NCBI RefSeq assembly: GCF_042242105.1
Contig: NC_092029.1
Location: 9,975,885 to 10,039,884 of the forward strand
Direction: 5' to 3'
Length of the DNA: 64,000 nucleotides
Source of the DNA: Pempheris klunzingeri
Lineage: Eukaryota; Chordata; Actinopteri; Acropomatiformes; Pempheridae
The position numbers were made by a program, and so were the translations under genes. Positions 38,035-50,713 of this stretch are shown here, in pieces. Position 1 is the stretch's first letter; every line of letters begins with the position of its first letter. The notes under the pieces were generated by a model. The model searched no databases. It was given only the letters and a program-made list of their open reading frames with translations, and was not told where the DNA came from.

Positions 38035-39257
38035 GAAGTGGCTCTGCTATGACTTTTCATATCCGAAACTTTAAAAATGTCCGATTTATTTATTTCCTCA
38101 TAGAAATGAATGTGAAACATTTTCAACATTCCCATTTCTTCACCCGACTTCTAGCCCTCACAGCTCCTTCATGCTTTTAGCTAGAAACTCCACTGAAGCT
38201 TTAAAACGTTCATCATCTCTCCCTCTTTCAGCACATACCTCTACCTCCTTTGTGCCATTCACCACTTCATCACAGTCGTCTTTTAAAACATTTTAAAACT
38301 TTTTCTCATTTTACATGAGTGTGTATGTGGCCGCGCTAGAGTGGATGACGTCATCGCTAGAGTGTGGAGGAGCGGAAAAATCACATGAAACTTTTGTCTT
38401 TAACTCGCTGGTTTGGCCGAACCGTTTCACCCACAGTCACAGTTTATCACTCAAAATGTAGCTTAAGTCTTTGGACACGCAGTCATGTGACTCACAACAC
38501 ACAGAAACGCACGCAGCGCGTCCCACGAGCCTCGGGGCGATGGGAGCACCGACCGAACGCCTCATTGACTGCCATGTTGAAATGACAGAGGAGGGAGAGA
38601 GAAACACTACTCTTGCGCTCATTTCACCAGATAGAGACCTTAGATTACATCTACGTGTTCAGGAGACTCTCTTATGTCCACTGGTCTGCACTTTATGGCT
38701 GTGACATGGACTGTTTTCAGTAAAACCTGTATTTTCAAGGCAATGCAAAAAAAAAAAAAAAAATCAGGGCATTATGGAATTTTTCACCACGACTGAATTT
38801 TCTGCAAACTTTCATGAGTTTTCGTGCATGTTTAGGCCCCCAAAATGCAATTCATTGGGGAAAAGGAGGAGGAGAAGAAGAAGAATAATAAGAAGAAGAA
38901 TTCCTTGCATTTCAACTATGTTTTCGCCCCCCTGGTTGCTTGCATTTCATATATTTTTGTCATCAAACGGTATAAATTTGGTGAAGATAGGACCTTGTAC
39001 AGTGGAGTTACAGCACTTTTAATGCTCATGGCGAAGGAAAATGTATTATCGAAATCGCCTGGTCGTCACGGCAACAGCTTTTGACGGAGACTCACGGTAT
39101 TCGCTCCAGACCAACATCAACGTCTTGAGGCTTCCCTGACAAAATTTCAAGTGGATCTGATCAACTGGCTGGTCTTGAGCCATCATAATGTAAAACATAG
39201 CATTTCCTGTCACTACCAGGTGGCGCTGTGACTGTGAATGAATATTGACATCTCAGT
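38035..39257 (+). mobile_element. Fragment of a teleost dispersed repeat
   Basis: Contains phrases typical of the family whose other end is at 34199: CTAGCCCTCACAGCTCC (38151), a GAAGAAGAATAATAAGAAG tract (38873-38900), GGTCGTCACGGCAACAGCTT (39061) and CTACCAGGTGGCGCTGTGAC (39215). It also includes a 17-base poly(A) at about 38747-38763 and a TGACGTCA palindrome at 38346. It has no intact reading frame. The right edge abuts the Tc1 remnant directly. Confidence 0.5.
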
Positions 39258-40156
<899 letters not shown>

Positions 40157-40296
40157 CAATACGATACAATAAGATGTGATGTGGATGGGTAAAGGAGGTC
40201 TTTTAGTTTTTGACAGTGTCAGTGACGGTATTATGACTGACTATGTTATTATCACAGTTTGGCGATTCTGCTCTCTCATGTTCATCATCTCTCTCC

Positions 40297-40749
40297 TCAT
40301 CTCTCTCCCTCTTTCTGGATAATCCAGGGATATGGGTCACCAATATCATCGTCATCATCTTCATCCTCCTCATTTCTTCTTTGCCTTTTTCTGGATACCC
40401 CAGAAAGTGCCTCTCCTTCTGCGGCTAAATCATCGTCATCACTGTCCTCATTTTCATACGAAATGCTGCTGAGATCAATATCATCGTAGCAGCTGTCACT
40501 GTCACCGTCTGCGAATTCATCCCACGAGCTGAAACCCATACTACTGTTCTCCTTCTCCTTATACTCCTCTTGAGCGAGGCTGCTGCCAATATCCAACAGT
40601 GGGTCTTCTTCAAAATGTTGGTTCATTCCCACCTCAACCCTGACATGTTGAATGACTTCCTGAACATGATGAAGGTGAATGTTATTACCATCGCCAGCAC
40701 TTCTTCTCCTCTTTGACAATATTATCAATATTAATTTAGAAATATTCAT
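40297..40749 (-). CDS. Hypothetical acidic ORF, 150 codons
   Basis: This ORF starts with ATG. It reads MNISKLILIILSKRRRSAGD, a short hydrophobic stretch followed by a basic run, then a very acidic second half (NEDSDDDD, NEEDEDDDDD) with a bipartite basic motif SRKRQRR, ending DPYPWIIQKEGER. I do not recognise it. The acidic part is encoded by a GAT/GAG-rich tract, which can produce open frames by chance. It could be an exon of an unknown gene, the N-terminus of a decayed transposase next to the Tc1 remnant, or no gene at all. Confidence 0.25.
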   Translation of the reverse strand: MNISKLILIILSKRRRSAGDGNNIHLHHVQEVIQHVRVEVGMNQHFEEDPLLDIGSSLAQEEYKEKENSSMGFSSWDEFADGDSDSCYDDIDLSSISYENEDSDDDDLAAEGEALSGVSRKRQRRNEEDEDDDDDIGDPYPWIIQKEGER

Positions 40750-40759
40750 CAGAAGGCAA

Positions 40760-42620
40760 ATGCTGCACGCACAACGCCATCCTCACAGCATCTTTATTTG
40801 CTTCACCCCGGGGCCTGAACTGTTAAGAGCAGAGTCATGTAAATGACTAATCACTGATACAAGTTCTTATACACAGGAACAACAAATCTCATTTACCATT
40901 GCTTATTCAGGGATAGTACGTCAGTCATGACACACGGCATTTCCGCTGCCTTGATGTTCGCTGTTTACACTGAGAATTTCTGGGTAAGAACGCTTCTCAC
41001 TGACCTTGGCAATGGGTCACTCTGGCATCATTTCCATGCTCACTCCCATCCCTCCGACCTTACGTTATGGCTGTAATATTCGGGATGTTGTTGATGTCTG
41101 AGCTTGGAGGAATCCCTTCCTGCTGGATGCTCAGCCCCATTTCCTTAAAGACTCAACATCAAAAATGAAGCACAGGGAAATGACTCACACAGATGTCCCC
41201 AGAGTTCAGACACTTCAACTAAAGTACCATGTTGACAGGTTCAAAACAGGATATGAGCTGGATAGGTCTATGTTTATTACAGATGGCGGTATACTTAAGA
41301 GCAGTGATAGCTGAATGCTTTGATAAGCAAATTGAGTTGCTACAGTCACGTATCCACTGTGACCTGGCTACACAAACACTGAAGTCACTCACTATCAACA
41401 CTAAAAGTCTCAACCTATGATGTGAGTAGTACTCATTTTCAAACACAGAAACTGCCATATTAAAGACTATGACACTGATAAATAGGATGATAATAAACAG
41501 GCAATAGTATTTCCACATTTATGCAACTATGAACTGAATCTCCGCCCCAAAAATAGCTACACATCAATGCATCATATGTAGACAAATAAAGTTAAATCGT
41601 GCTATTTTCTGGAATCACAACTCTGTAAAGCACAAACTGTGCTCAGACGTGACCCTTTAGTTTATTAAATTCTGCTTCAGCTAAATATTACACAGTTAGC
41701 ACTTTCATAGGGCAGTTTTCCCAAGGTGTTTGGAACTAAGAATCTATAAAAGCTCATTAATTACAATAGCCCATGACCTTATAGGCTAACCAATGCCATT
41801 TATAAACTGACCAATTTCTGCTTAGTAGAGGGATAATAATTCTACAGGCAAGAGCGCCTCTCAAACATATAAATTAAACATTAGCATAAGACATGAAAGG
41901 TGCACTATTATTAAATGATCCCACCATGATAAAAAAAAAAACCTGTTTAATCATAACTTATTTTAATTCAATCATTTTCTCAATTGGCTCCAGCTGTGTG
42001 CAGTACAGGTGCTATCAATGCAATTAATTAACAAGCACAAGATAGAGAGTTGCAGATTGATAGACTTTTGTACCAACAAATGGCTTAAAATACTTTTTGG
42101 AAACAGGAAGCTAGTTTGGTGACAACCTTCATAAGTTCATGGATGGTAAGTGTGCGGAATAACACTTGAAAACTGCTTACTTGGCTGTGGGCTTGATAAA
42201 GAAGTTGGAGGAGCCCTCCACTGACTTCATGCAGCTTTGTAGGAGTTAGCATCTAGTGGCCGTGAGAGAAACTGCAGCCTGAGCATTTTACCCGTCATGT
42301 GTCAACATGAATCCATGCTAGAGATGGGAACACGTCTTTCTAACTTCGGTCCACAGCTTTTGCTCGCCCTGTGTTGTGTTTAAGAGCTGACTGTTTCCTT
42401 TCGTCACGCGGGAATCCCGGTACTTCAGGCTAACGCTAGCTAGACGTTAGCTTCCTTTAGCTACAGTCGTGCTTGGTTATCTTATTAGCCAGCTAAGCTA
42501 ACTAAGCTAAAGTATTAGTCATAACCTTTTTAAAAAAAAGTCCTTCTGTGTCAATGGTTGAACATTGATTTACCATTGGTCCTATACACATTACTTGTAT
42601 CATTACGACGTCAACGGGTG
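40760..42620. other. Intergenic DNA, nothing recognised
   Basis: AT-rich sequence with a poly(A) run near 41931. No exon, dispersed repeat or RNA gene was recognised before the tRNA at 42627. Confidence 0.5.
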
Positions 42621-42626
42621 TCAGAT

Positions 42627-42709
42627 GTCAGGATGGCCGAGCGGTCTAAGGCGCTGCGTTCAGGTCGCAGTCTCCCCTGGAGGCGTGGGTTCGAATCCCA
42701 CTTCTGACA
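42627..42709 (+). tRNA. tRNA-Leu (anticodon CAG)
   Basis: 83 nt, without intron. The acceptor stem GTCAGGA pairs with TTCTGAC at 42702-42708 (one G-U). The anticodon stem CTGCG/CGCAG encloses the loop TTCAGGT with CAG at 42661-42663. A long variable arm (class II, as expected for Leu) and the T arm/B box GGTTCGAATCC at 42688-42698 are present. The discriminator is A at 42709. A run of six T follows at 42716-42721 as a Pol III terminator. It looks fully functional and is the only tRNA seen in the window. Confidence 0.97.
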
Positions 42710-42715
42710 GAAAAC

Positions 42716-42721
42716 TTTTTT
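42716..42721 (+). terminator. Pol III terminator of tRNA-Leu
   Basis: TTTTTT seven bases after the tRNA 3' end. Confidence 0.8.
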
Positions 42722-45104
42722 CTGCACCTTTGAGATGAAATGACCGCTCTGCTAAAATTGTTCTTGACAACTCTCACGTATGTTGTTCTTGTTACTAAAA
42801 GAACATTTAACCATTGCAATTGTCTTTAAATAATGTACCAGTGTGTGAGCACAGTACCTCCACCGGTTCATTATTTCAGTGCAAAGGTGCAGTTGTGTTA
42901 AAAGAGGACATGGTGGTGTTCATTTAAACAGCTGATTTTCAGACTAATGTGGCATATATGGTCAGACGCATTGATGACTATTATTCACATAATGCAAGAT
43001 AATTATGGTTAAAATTTGTTCCAGTGTCTTATTAGGTACATTAAGAAAGACGTGGGTATTAAGCTGCCAGTGCCATACAGAAAATTATATTTTTAGTTTA
43101 TGCTTTTTTTCCAAACTGAAATTCAGAACAACCAGGAACTTGTAGTGTCTGGGATGAGGCAGACTGTTAGTAGTAATGATTACATTTCCTGCCATGGAGA
43201 GTTAAGGCCACTGATTAGTTTGATTATGCAGTAGAAGAAGCAGTTTCAGTCTCACTAATAGGATTATCAACAGGCTCGTGTCTTAAGTTGGCAGGTCGTA
43301 AAAATAGTGACTTTTGTTCTTAAAATAAAAATGCAGATGGCCATTCATTTCTTACAACTTGCACACAAATGCGCAAAATCCCCAAGTAACAGACACACAC
43401 ACATGCGCACTGACACGCATTGTTGCATTTGCTAATTTACTTTAGAGTCTGAATTTATGGTGGTGAATTTAAATCCATGGAGTAATACTGTGTGTTAACC
43501 TCTGATGTGGCATCAACTTAATTACATATATGAAAGTAAAATAGTGAAACATATGCAAATCTGTTACCTCTCTTTCTACAGTTTGCAAGGAAATAAATCA
43601 AACAAAATTGCAAATGGACGAATATAACAGGACATTTAAATTAGCATTCTCTAGAGGTTTTCTAAGTACAGCAGGATTTGTCCAGAGCATGGGTTACTGC
43701 AGGATTGTGTAAATGTGCTTTGTGTGTAAATGTGTGGTCAAGGCTCCTGCTCTTGGTTATATTTATACTCTCTGTGATCCTCACTGTGACCTCAGTGTAA
43801 CAGGTAAAGGTTAAAGAGTGAACAGAGGTACCTAAAACCTGACTGGACAGTGGCATTATCAGCACACTGGCACACGGTCTTCATCGAACATGTTCAACTC
43901 TAGTGACAAAGACATGAATTAATCTCAGTTTTTTCATTTTTATTCAAGGTGTTTCCTGTTCTTCCACAGGTTGCATTGAACTTCGAAAACGCAGAACATT
44001 TGTATCAGAAAAAAACATCACATCACCATTTGAAATCCTACAATCTTGTATAGTACTTGTATGCCATAGTTTTAATGATTGTTTAATATCTCATCATGAT
44101 TAACCGCTATTACTTTTGATGTACAAGTTTGACTTTTTTACAGGCCTGCAGCCTAAATTAAAGCATCTTATATAACAATGTTAGTATTTGTGACCATCAG
44201 TGTACCCTAAGTGAGTGTATTTATCACATCTTATAATCAGCCTTCAATTTGGGCTTAATCCTCCAAGTCTTACCCTTTAACTGGGGCCATTTATCAAGAC
44301 TTCAACTTCCTGGGTGCAAAGCTTCAGGAGGACAGTGACTAACATAGCAGGAGTCCTGCTGCACAGCAGGTTGCACACTAATTAGCCCTGATATTTTAAC
44401 TGCAGCCAAGCAGGAAGGGGGTGATGCTAAGCCTGAGCACCAGTGCACGTGTGCAACCTTGACAGATGATGAGCTTCAGGGCGCCCTGCTGTGACTGTGG
44501 GTGCTTTCATTATGCCACCGCGCTTCCCACACTGTTGTGGTGTATTTAAGGGATTGGGAGCTCCTCCATGCTGGCGAGGGAGGTGCAAGGAAGCATTGCA
44601 TAAAGAAAAGCACCATGTGATCCAAGCTGCATCCACATGGTGGAGGCTAGACATCTGACAGCAGGCTGCTAATCATATTTAATTCAATTTAATGCAGACT
44701 ACAAGTTGGGGGGGGGGGGATTATTTGAGGCTGAGTGGTGTGATTGATCACAGATGAGTAAAAGCCTTTATATGGGAAAAATATTAGTCCCAGCAATCAG
44801 ACATTTAATTAAAAGATAAATCCTCTTTTCATGACTCATGCCAATTGTAACCTCTTTCATTTGACTGGAAGTGAGGGGAGGCACCTTCCTCACACAGGAA
44901 AGCCCACAGTCAGAGGACAAAACTACATTCTCAGCATTTCTTTTGAGTCACTCACTCACTGGCATGACTCAGCGGTGGGGTCTTTCTGCTGTTTTCTCCC
45001 CTGAGTCAGGACGCAATAAATCTGCCCACCTCGAGTCAACTCCACCCCACCACGACCCATAAAGCTCCTTAAGACATAAGACAGATGATAGCGTGACACC
45101 ACTG

Positions 45105-45132
45105 TGTGAGTGTGTGTGTGTGTGTGTGTGCG
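45105..45132. repeat. (TG)n microsatellite
   Basis: A GTGTGAGTGTGTGTGTGTGT-type run upstream of rp1l1. Confidence 0.9.
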
Positions 45133-45946
45133 TTGGCTGTGTGGGAGTGGGTGCTCCTGTGATGAAGCACTTCTTGAAACTCCTGGCATCACAGGGAGGG
45201 ATCGGCATGCCGTCTGTGAGCCTCTGATAAGGGTAACCCCTCATGTATTCTGTGGCAGTTCTTTTGTCCTTGAAAAGAGCGAGCTGACCCCTAGTGATAT
45301 TTAGACAAGGAAAGCACAATCTCTAAAATAGCTTCACACTGCACCTTTCACATGTAACAAGTGCAGGACACACATGTATGATTAGATGTTTTTGGCCTTG
45401 TGAGCATTTCACATGCTCTGTCACAGCTGTTAGCCAACCAACCAGCCAGCCAGCTGGGATGAAGGAGGCTAACTAGCTTCTCTTATTAGTATCACAGTGT
45501 GCCCTGGAAAATAAATAGGTAAAGGGTGCCATCTTAGCCCATTTATCTTGATATGAACTTGAGACATCTCTTTGTCTTCTGTTGGACATATGTTATATGG
45601 TATGTAAATTTGTATCTGCTTTATTTTCATGGTGCAAGATATAAAATGAGATATTTATCCTGATGCATTTTAAACTGTAGACACACCGTGTCAGAGATAC
45701 ACAGTATACTTCCGCATGGCTACAATGGAGTGGAAGCAGTATCAATTTAGTTCTGTCAACTCAGTGACTGACAGTTTTGACAATAAGTGGCAAACTCCCC
45801 TCATTCAGATCACAACATGTCCTCTGATAGTTATGGATTTAACTCGCTTTTTCTTGACTTGACACTGTTACTGTCAAAATACAATGGTTATAATGCAGGT
45901 GAGTTTTGTAGATGAGTCCAGTGAAGTCCAGTGAAGTTTCTTTTGT

Positions 45947-46062
45947 CCTCATTCATTCATCCATACTGCATATCCTTAAGGATCGCTGGTTAGCTGACAT
46001 TTGGCGAGAGGCGGGGTACACCCTGGACGGGTCGCCAGTGAGTCACAGGGCTGACACATAAT
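45947..46062 (+). mobile_element. Short dispersed teleost repeat
   Basis: ATTCATTCATCCATACTGCA, then GCTGACATTTGGCGAGAGGC, GGGGTACACCCTGGACGGGT, CGCCAGTGAGTCACAGGGCT and GACACATA. This is a very common short repeat of fish genomes. Confidence 0.65.
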
Positions 46063-49033
46063 GACAACCATTTATGCTATAGCAAGACCAGTTAGTATGT
46101 AATAAGAAATGTTAGTATTTTGCATGTTTTGATATCTCGCTCAGGTGTATCACTAAAGCAAGAGACAAAACAGCAAAAACTACAGCCATATAACACTGAC
46201 TGAAGGGACAAAGGGTGGCAAATTAAGGAAGGAACATTATGCCTAGTCATTGAACACTGAGCCTTCAACTGCTTTCGTGTTTAACTCCCTTTATGCAATG
46301 GTGAAGTCCAAGTCATGTGTCCAAAGCCTCAGCAGATTTCAGTGCAGTCTCAGAGTGATTAGCAAGGCTTTTCATTCTATCCTTAGCTTCCCATGTATCT
46401 GATTAGCAGGTAGGCCTGCTTCTGGAGGGAGGCTTTTGAACTGGTTTCTCGTTTCTCTGCTTGCAATAGCTCTGCTGTTTCTTTGGGAGTTTACATCTTA
46501 CATGCTGTGGTTTGGAACTACTTTTCCATTCAAGTCTTTTATGATTGTGGAACATGTGAGTATAAATGCCTAGTTCATAGATATATTGTGGCTGGACTGC
46601 TTTAGCTTTTGTACATTAAATGGTATTTGCATAGCAATAGAAACATGCACTTATAGCTGAAAACAGTAACACAAGAAACAGCACTGTCAAAAGATACATT
46701 TAAGTTAAAATTTAAATCATGTTGGGCAGTAGTTTGTGTAGTAGTTTGATTCAGAAAGGAAGAAAGGATGCAATAATCCATGGTAAACTGGATGAACTCA
46801 GGCTGGTCTGTATGCAGGATGTGATTTTTATTTTCCTTGTTTGAGCCCTTTTAGGAGCCTCAGTTGGCAAACATGACACCTTAGGGATAAGTAGCATTAT
46901 TCTAGGGATCCAAGGCCACACATGTTTCCTGATCATGGTGAATAAAGAAAAATACTTTTTGTATTTGTTGTCCACGGTTAAAACAGGGACTTATTTTGCT
47001 TAGCAGAGGCTAGTTTGCAGGATAATTGTCTCTGCCATGTTGAAGAGACATTTCATACATTGAAATAACTACATTCTGCAACTAGAGTAGACAATAGCTG
47101 GAGAGTAGTTTTCCTTACATACAACTGCCCTGTATACCCTCTCTGCACTTTTAATATCACATCCTCCTGTGGCACTTGTAATGTTGGCATCCTGCAAAAA
47201 AATCACTAAAATCATATTATTACATGGAAATTAGTTATAATTTCTATCGGTGGCCCTGCATTTTTATAATTTATATTTAGTCCTATGCTTTGGCTTGATC
47301 CTGAGATCATGAAAAACATGACGGACAATGTCAGCATCCAGTATGACCATACAGGGCTATTTTACTGTATGACACAGATGATATATAGATATTATAACAT
47401 CATTGACAGAATAATGTATTAAAAACTTCACTATATATATACGTTTTTTCTGTGCTCCATAATCCTGGATTATATATACTTGATGTATAACTATTTCTAC
47501 TCAGGTTATATTCTAAACAGTGCTTTTGTATGCTATAAATAAAGACACCCTGGATATAATGAAGGTTCAACCTGAAGACTTAAAGGTTGACAACATGGCA
47601 TAAGAGTGTTTACAGTTGTCAGTTTTCTCAGCCAAAATATTCAGCTGGAGTAAACACATGCTGCTTTACAAGTGCATTTACAACATTGTTAATACAAGAA
47701 CAAGGACAACCGCCAAACCTGTTCTGTATGTGTGTCAGTCAAGCTTAGCCTATTTCTTAGCCCCCCCAATTTGACTCATTTTTATTTGCATTTCATAGTG
47801 GGCTTGCATCCCTTTCCATCAGTAAACAATGAATTGTCTTTACCTCCTAGTATTGTCACAGTAAGAAGTCATTGTGCTTATTGCTGATATTGCTGCTTTT
47901 TATGGGTAATCCTTGCGTTATTGGTTGCAGGAAAAGCTGGATAAGAATGTCTTTTCTTCAGTGACAGTGACAATTGCTGAGGTAATGTCCACTTTCACTG
48001 CTAGCACAGACTTAAGCTCATTATTTAAAGTCAGTTGGAGGCTTTATTTGTGGTTGTATCCTCATTATCCCTATCTCCATTTACTCTTTGATCTTCTCAG
48101 CAGTCTGCACATACAATATATAACAACCATGTCATGTGTATGCCACTAAAAAATGTAGTAGATAATTGCATTGGTGAGGGATTTCAACAGCTGCTAAAGT
48201 GTGAACAAATCTATTCTCAGTTTGGATACATTTGTCTGTTTTCTGTCGAACAGTATAATAACATAATATACAGTAAACAAGTCTATAGTGACTATGAAAA
48301 AGTGTATGAGAGCATTCAAGTCTCTGAACTAACACCAAGAAAATAATTGTCTACAAGATTAATGTTTACAAAGATTCTCAGTCATCCAGGTGAGTTTAAG
48401 ATATCAAGAAGTACTAAATCTTGAACTGAGATTCTTAGATCAGTGACGAAACAACTTCAGGAATAAAACAGCAAATCCAGTTGTCTTTGACTTTGTACTT
48501 CTGGACACAAGATAAACGGTATTATACTGATTAAAGCACTAAAGGTGTCTCTATGGAAGGATTTTCTTTTTCAGACGGGCCTAATGTCAGCCCTCATCAA
48601 ACATGTTTAGATACTACTTTAGACTTAAGTACTTTAGAAAAGACATTGAGGAGCTACACTCCAGGAAAAGCTAAAGTAGACATGTACATCCAAGTAAATT
48701 CGCTGTCTGCACACAGATTATCCTTGGATAAAAAGTTGCATGTGAAGGAAACAGCTACTGTATTTCTATCATGTTTTTGTTTGCCTTGAACATTTAATCA
48801 CCTTAAGTCGCATTCTAGCTTGTTCTTCAACCTGTACTGGTTTTTTTTTCACCTCTTATTTTTATTTCTCCTTCAGCCTGGGATGAGTGGGAGCCATGCA
48901 GATGTGTGGTGCAACACCTTCCCCTTGGCAGCATAAAAGAATCAAGAAACCCCCCTTGCCTGTGTTGACCTGCCCTCCTCTTCTGCTCACCTGAGACCAT
49001 CCTTCATCCAGAGCAGAGAGACTACCATCCAAA

Positions 49034-49528
49034 ATGTCCTCCCACAAACGCAACTTCCATTGCTTCAATGCTGTAGGCGGTGAAGGCTCCCATAAGGCTT
49101 TTGTCCACACTAGCCGGTTTCCCAGGATCCCCCAGCATGGCATAGTGGCCCATCATGAACCTCTGGAGGAATGCTACCTTTGCTCTGAGTATAGACATGC
49201 CCAGACCCTGGACGCATTAGAGACACAGGTCACACCTTTGTGTCACATTCATACACCATATCAGCATCATCATTCGCACCAGTATGCTCTCAGGCCACCG
49301 ACCAGGCCTGAGGAGCACCCTGTGGCACATTCAAGCCAAGGCCGCCACATTCATCAGCATCACAGGTACAATAAGAGGGTGGTGCTGGTGAAGAACAGCA
49401 ATCCGTCACTCAGGAAGACCATCGTCCTACACCGCAGGAGTCTACGCAGTTTTGGGCTTTTCTTAGAGGAAGTTTCTGAGTTCATGCAGTACCACATCAG
49501 GAAGCTGTACACTCTGGAGGGCCGCAAG
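49034..49528 (+). CDS. rp1l1: rp1l1 first coding exon (DCX2 start; DCX1 apparently lost)
   Basis: 165 codons from ATG (context CCAAAATGT, in-frame TGA 42 nt upstream) to the donor AAG|GTGAGG. An acceptor with a long pyrimidine tract ends at 48876, leaving 157 nt of 5' UTR in this exon. Residues about 115-165 match the second doublecortin domain of RP1/RP1L1: VVLVKNSNPSLRKTIVLHRR, FLEEVSEFMQ, IRKLYTLEGRK. Before this, only EECYLCSEYR recalls the very end of the first doublecortin domain; its KxxFxxxGDPQF beginning is not visible here. A His-rich linker (HTPYQHHHSHQY) lies between. Family knowledge: RP1 and RP1L1 bind axonemal microtubules of photoreceptor outer segments through DCX domains and organise disc stacking. 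This exon is followed by a 3.3-kb intron. Confidence 0.85.
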
Positions 49529-50140
49529 GTGAGGTCATAAACACCTGGAACTAGCTGATTATTTAAAGATATGTTTAGTTTTTTCTTGGTATTCTCTAAC
49601 CTACATAGAGTTTGGGGGCAGAGGAGTTGTTTGAGATTTTATTCTGATGTGTCTTCAAGAAACTGCTGTTTCCAAGAGGACGTTTCTGTACTCAACCTTC
49701 CCTTATGTTTAAATGAATTGAAAAAGATGGCCTAATTGGATATTAACAGAAGTACTATGATTTGCATTTCTCTACTTTAATTTGGCTTTCAAAAAGTGTT
49801 GGTTTAAAGTGTAGTCACACAGTGCCGTGTAAGAGATTGAAAACAAGAGTGAAAGAGAGGCCTCTAGTGACAGGACTGATTCCCTGCTAAATCAAGTGGA
49901 GAGCTTTGTTAACTATCAGCCCCACTGCAAATGACACATGGCAGAGAACCTTTTAATATAGAATTGTAGCTTACTGAGCACAAACAAATGATAATGTGGA
50001 ATGCTGAATATCAAAAACTTTTAAGTCAGTAGAAAACAGCAGAGTGAAAGGATCACAATACCAATAGTAAGTAAGGTGCAATTCTGAGAGATACAGGAAG
50101 TCTTTTTTACCAGCTGCTATAAGGTTTTATAATGGAAAAA

Positions 50141-50161
50141 TCTATCTATCTATCTATCTAT
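50141..50161. repeat. (TCTA)n microsatellite
   Basis: Five TCTA units in rp1l1 intron 1. Confidence 0.9.
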
Positions 50162-50671
50162 TATTACTTATCTTCCTCTGTAAATTACACATTAAAAATT
50201 ATTTTAGCTGCATCTTTTGTCATGGAAATAAATAAGGACATTGGATAGTTAAAGCCCTCTGAAAGATGCCCCTGTTTTTTTTACAATAAGAGGATGATTT
50301 ATTCTCACTTTGAAATCCTTTCCCATCTATAAGCAACTATTCCATGCTGTGCCAAAGCATTTCTGAAAATGGAAAATCTACCTTGTGCTCTAAAATTGCA
50401 CTGAAATACACAGAAACATCCATTATCCGATTTAGGTGGCATCCAAATCCACATAATATGCTGCTTCATTTGGTTTGACTGCTCTGTTTCTTTTGCCAGA
50501 ATAGTAATTTAATCTAGGAGGAAACACTGCTAACGACTCTAGCGTGTGCATTTAAACAACAAATATGTTCAAACAACATCAGTCTCATTTAGTTTGCTCT
50601 TAGTAGTTTGTTATTATCTAAAGTCTAGATTTTTGTGTGTTCATGACGAAATGAAAAAGGGATATTCCCTA

Positions 50672-50673
<2 letters not shown>

Positions 50674-50712
<39 letters not shown>
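50674..50712. repeat. (CA)n microsatellite
   Basis: An uninterrupted run of about 19 CA units in the intron between the first two rp1l1 coding exons. Confidence 0.95.

Positions 50713-50713
<1 letters not shown>

Larger units (their letters stand above)
42722..48876. other. Non-coding region upstream of rp1l1
   Basis: No coding exon was recognised. It contains a (TG)n run at about 45105-45130 and a short dispersed repeat at 45947-46062. The rp1l1 promoter and non-coding first exon probably lie here, because the first coding exon is preceded by a strong acceptor at 48875-48876. I cannot place them. Confidence 0.45.

Noticed and set aside
38346-38353. TGACGTCA (CRE palindrome) as a promoter element
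   Set aside because: It lies inside a dispersed repeat with no nearby gene start, so no regulatory role can be supported.
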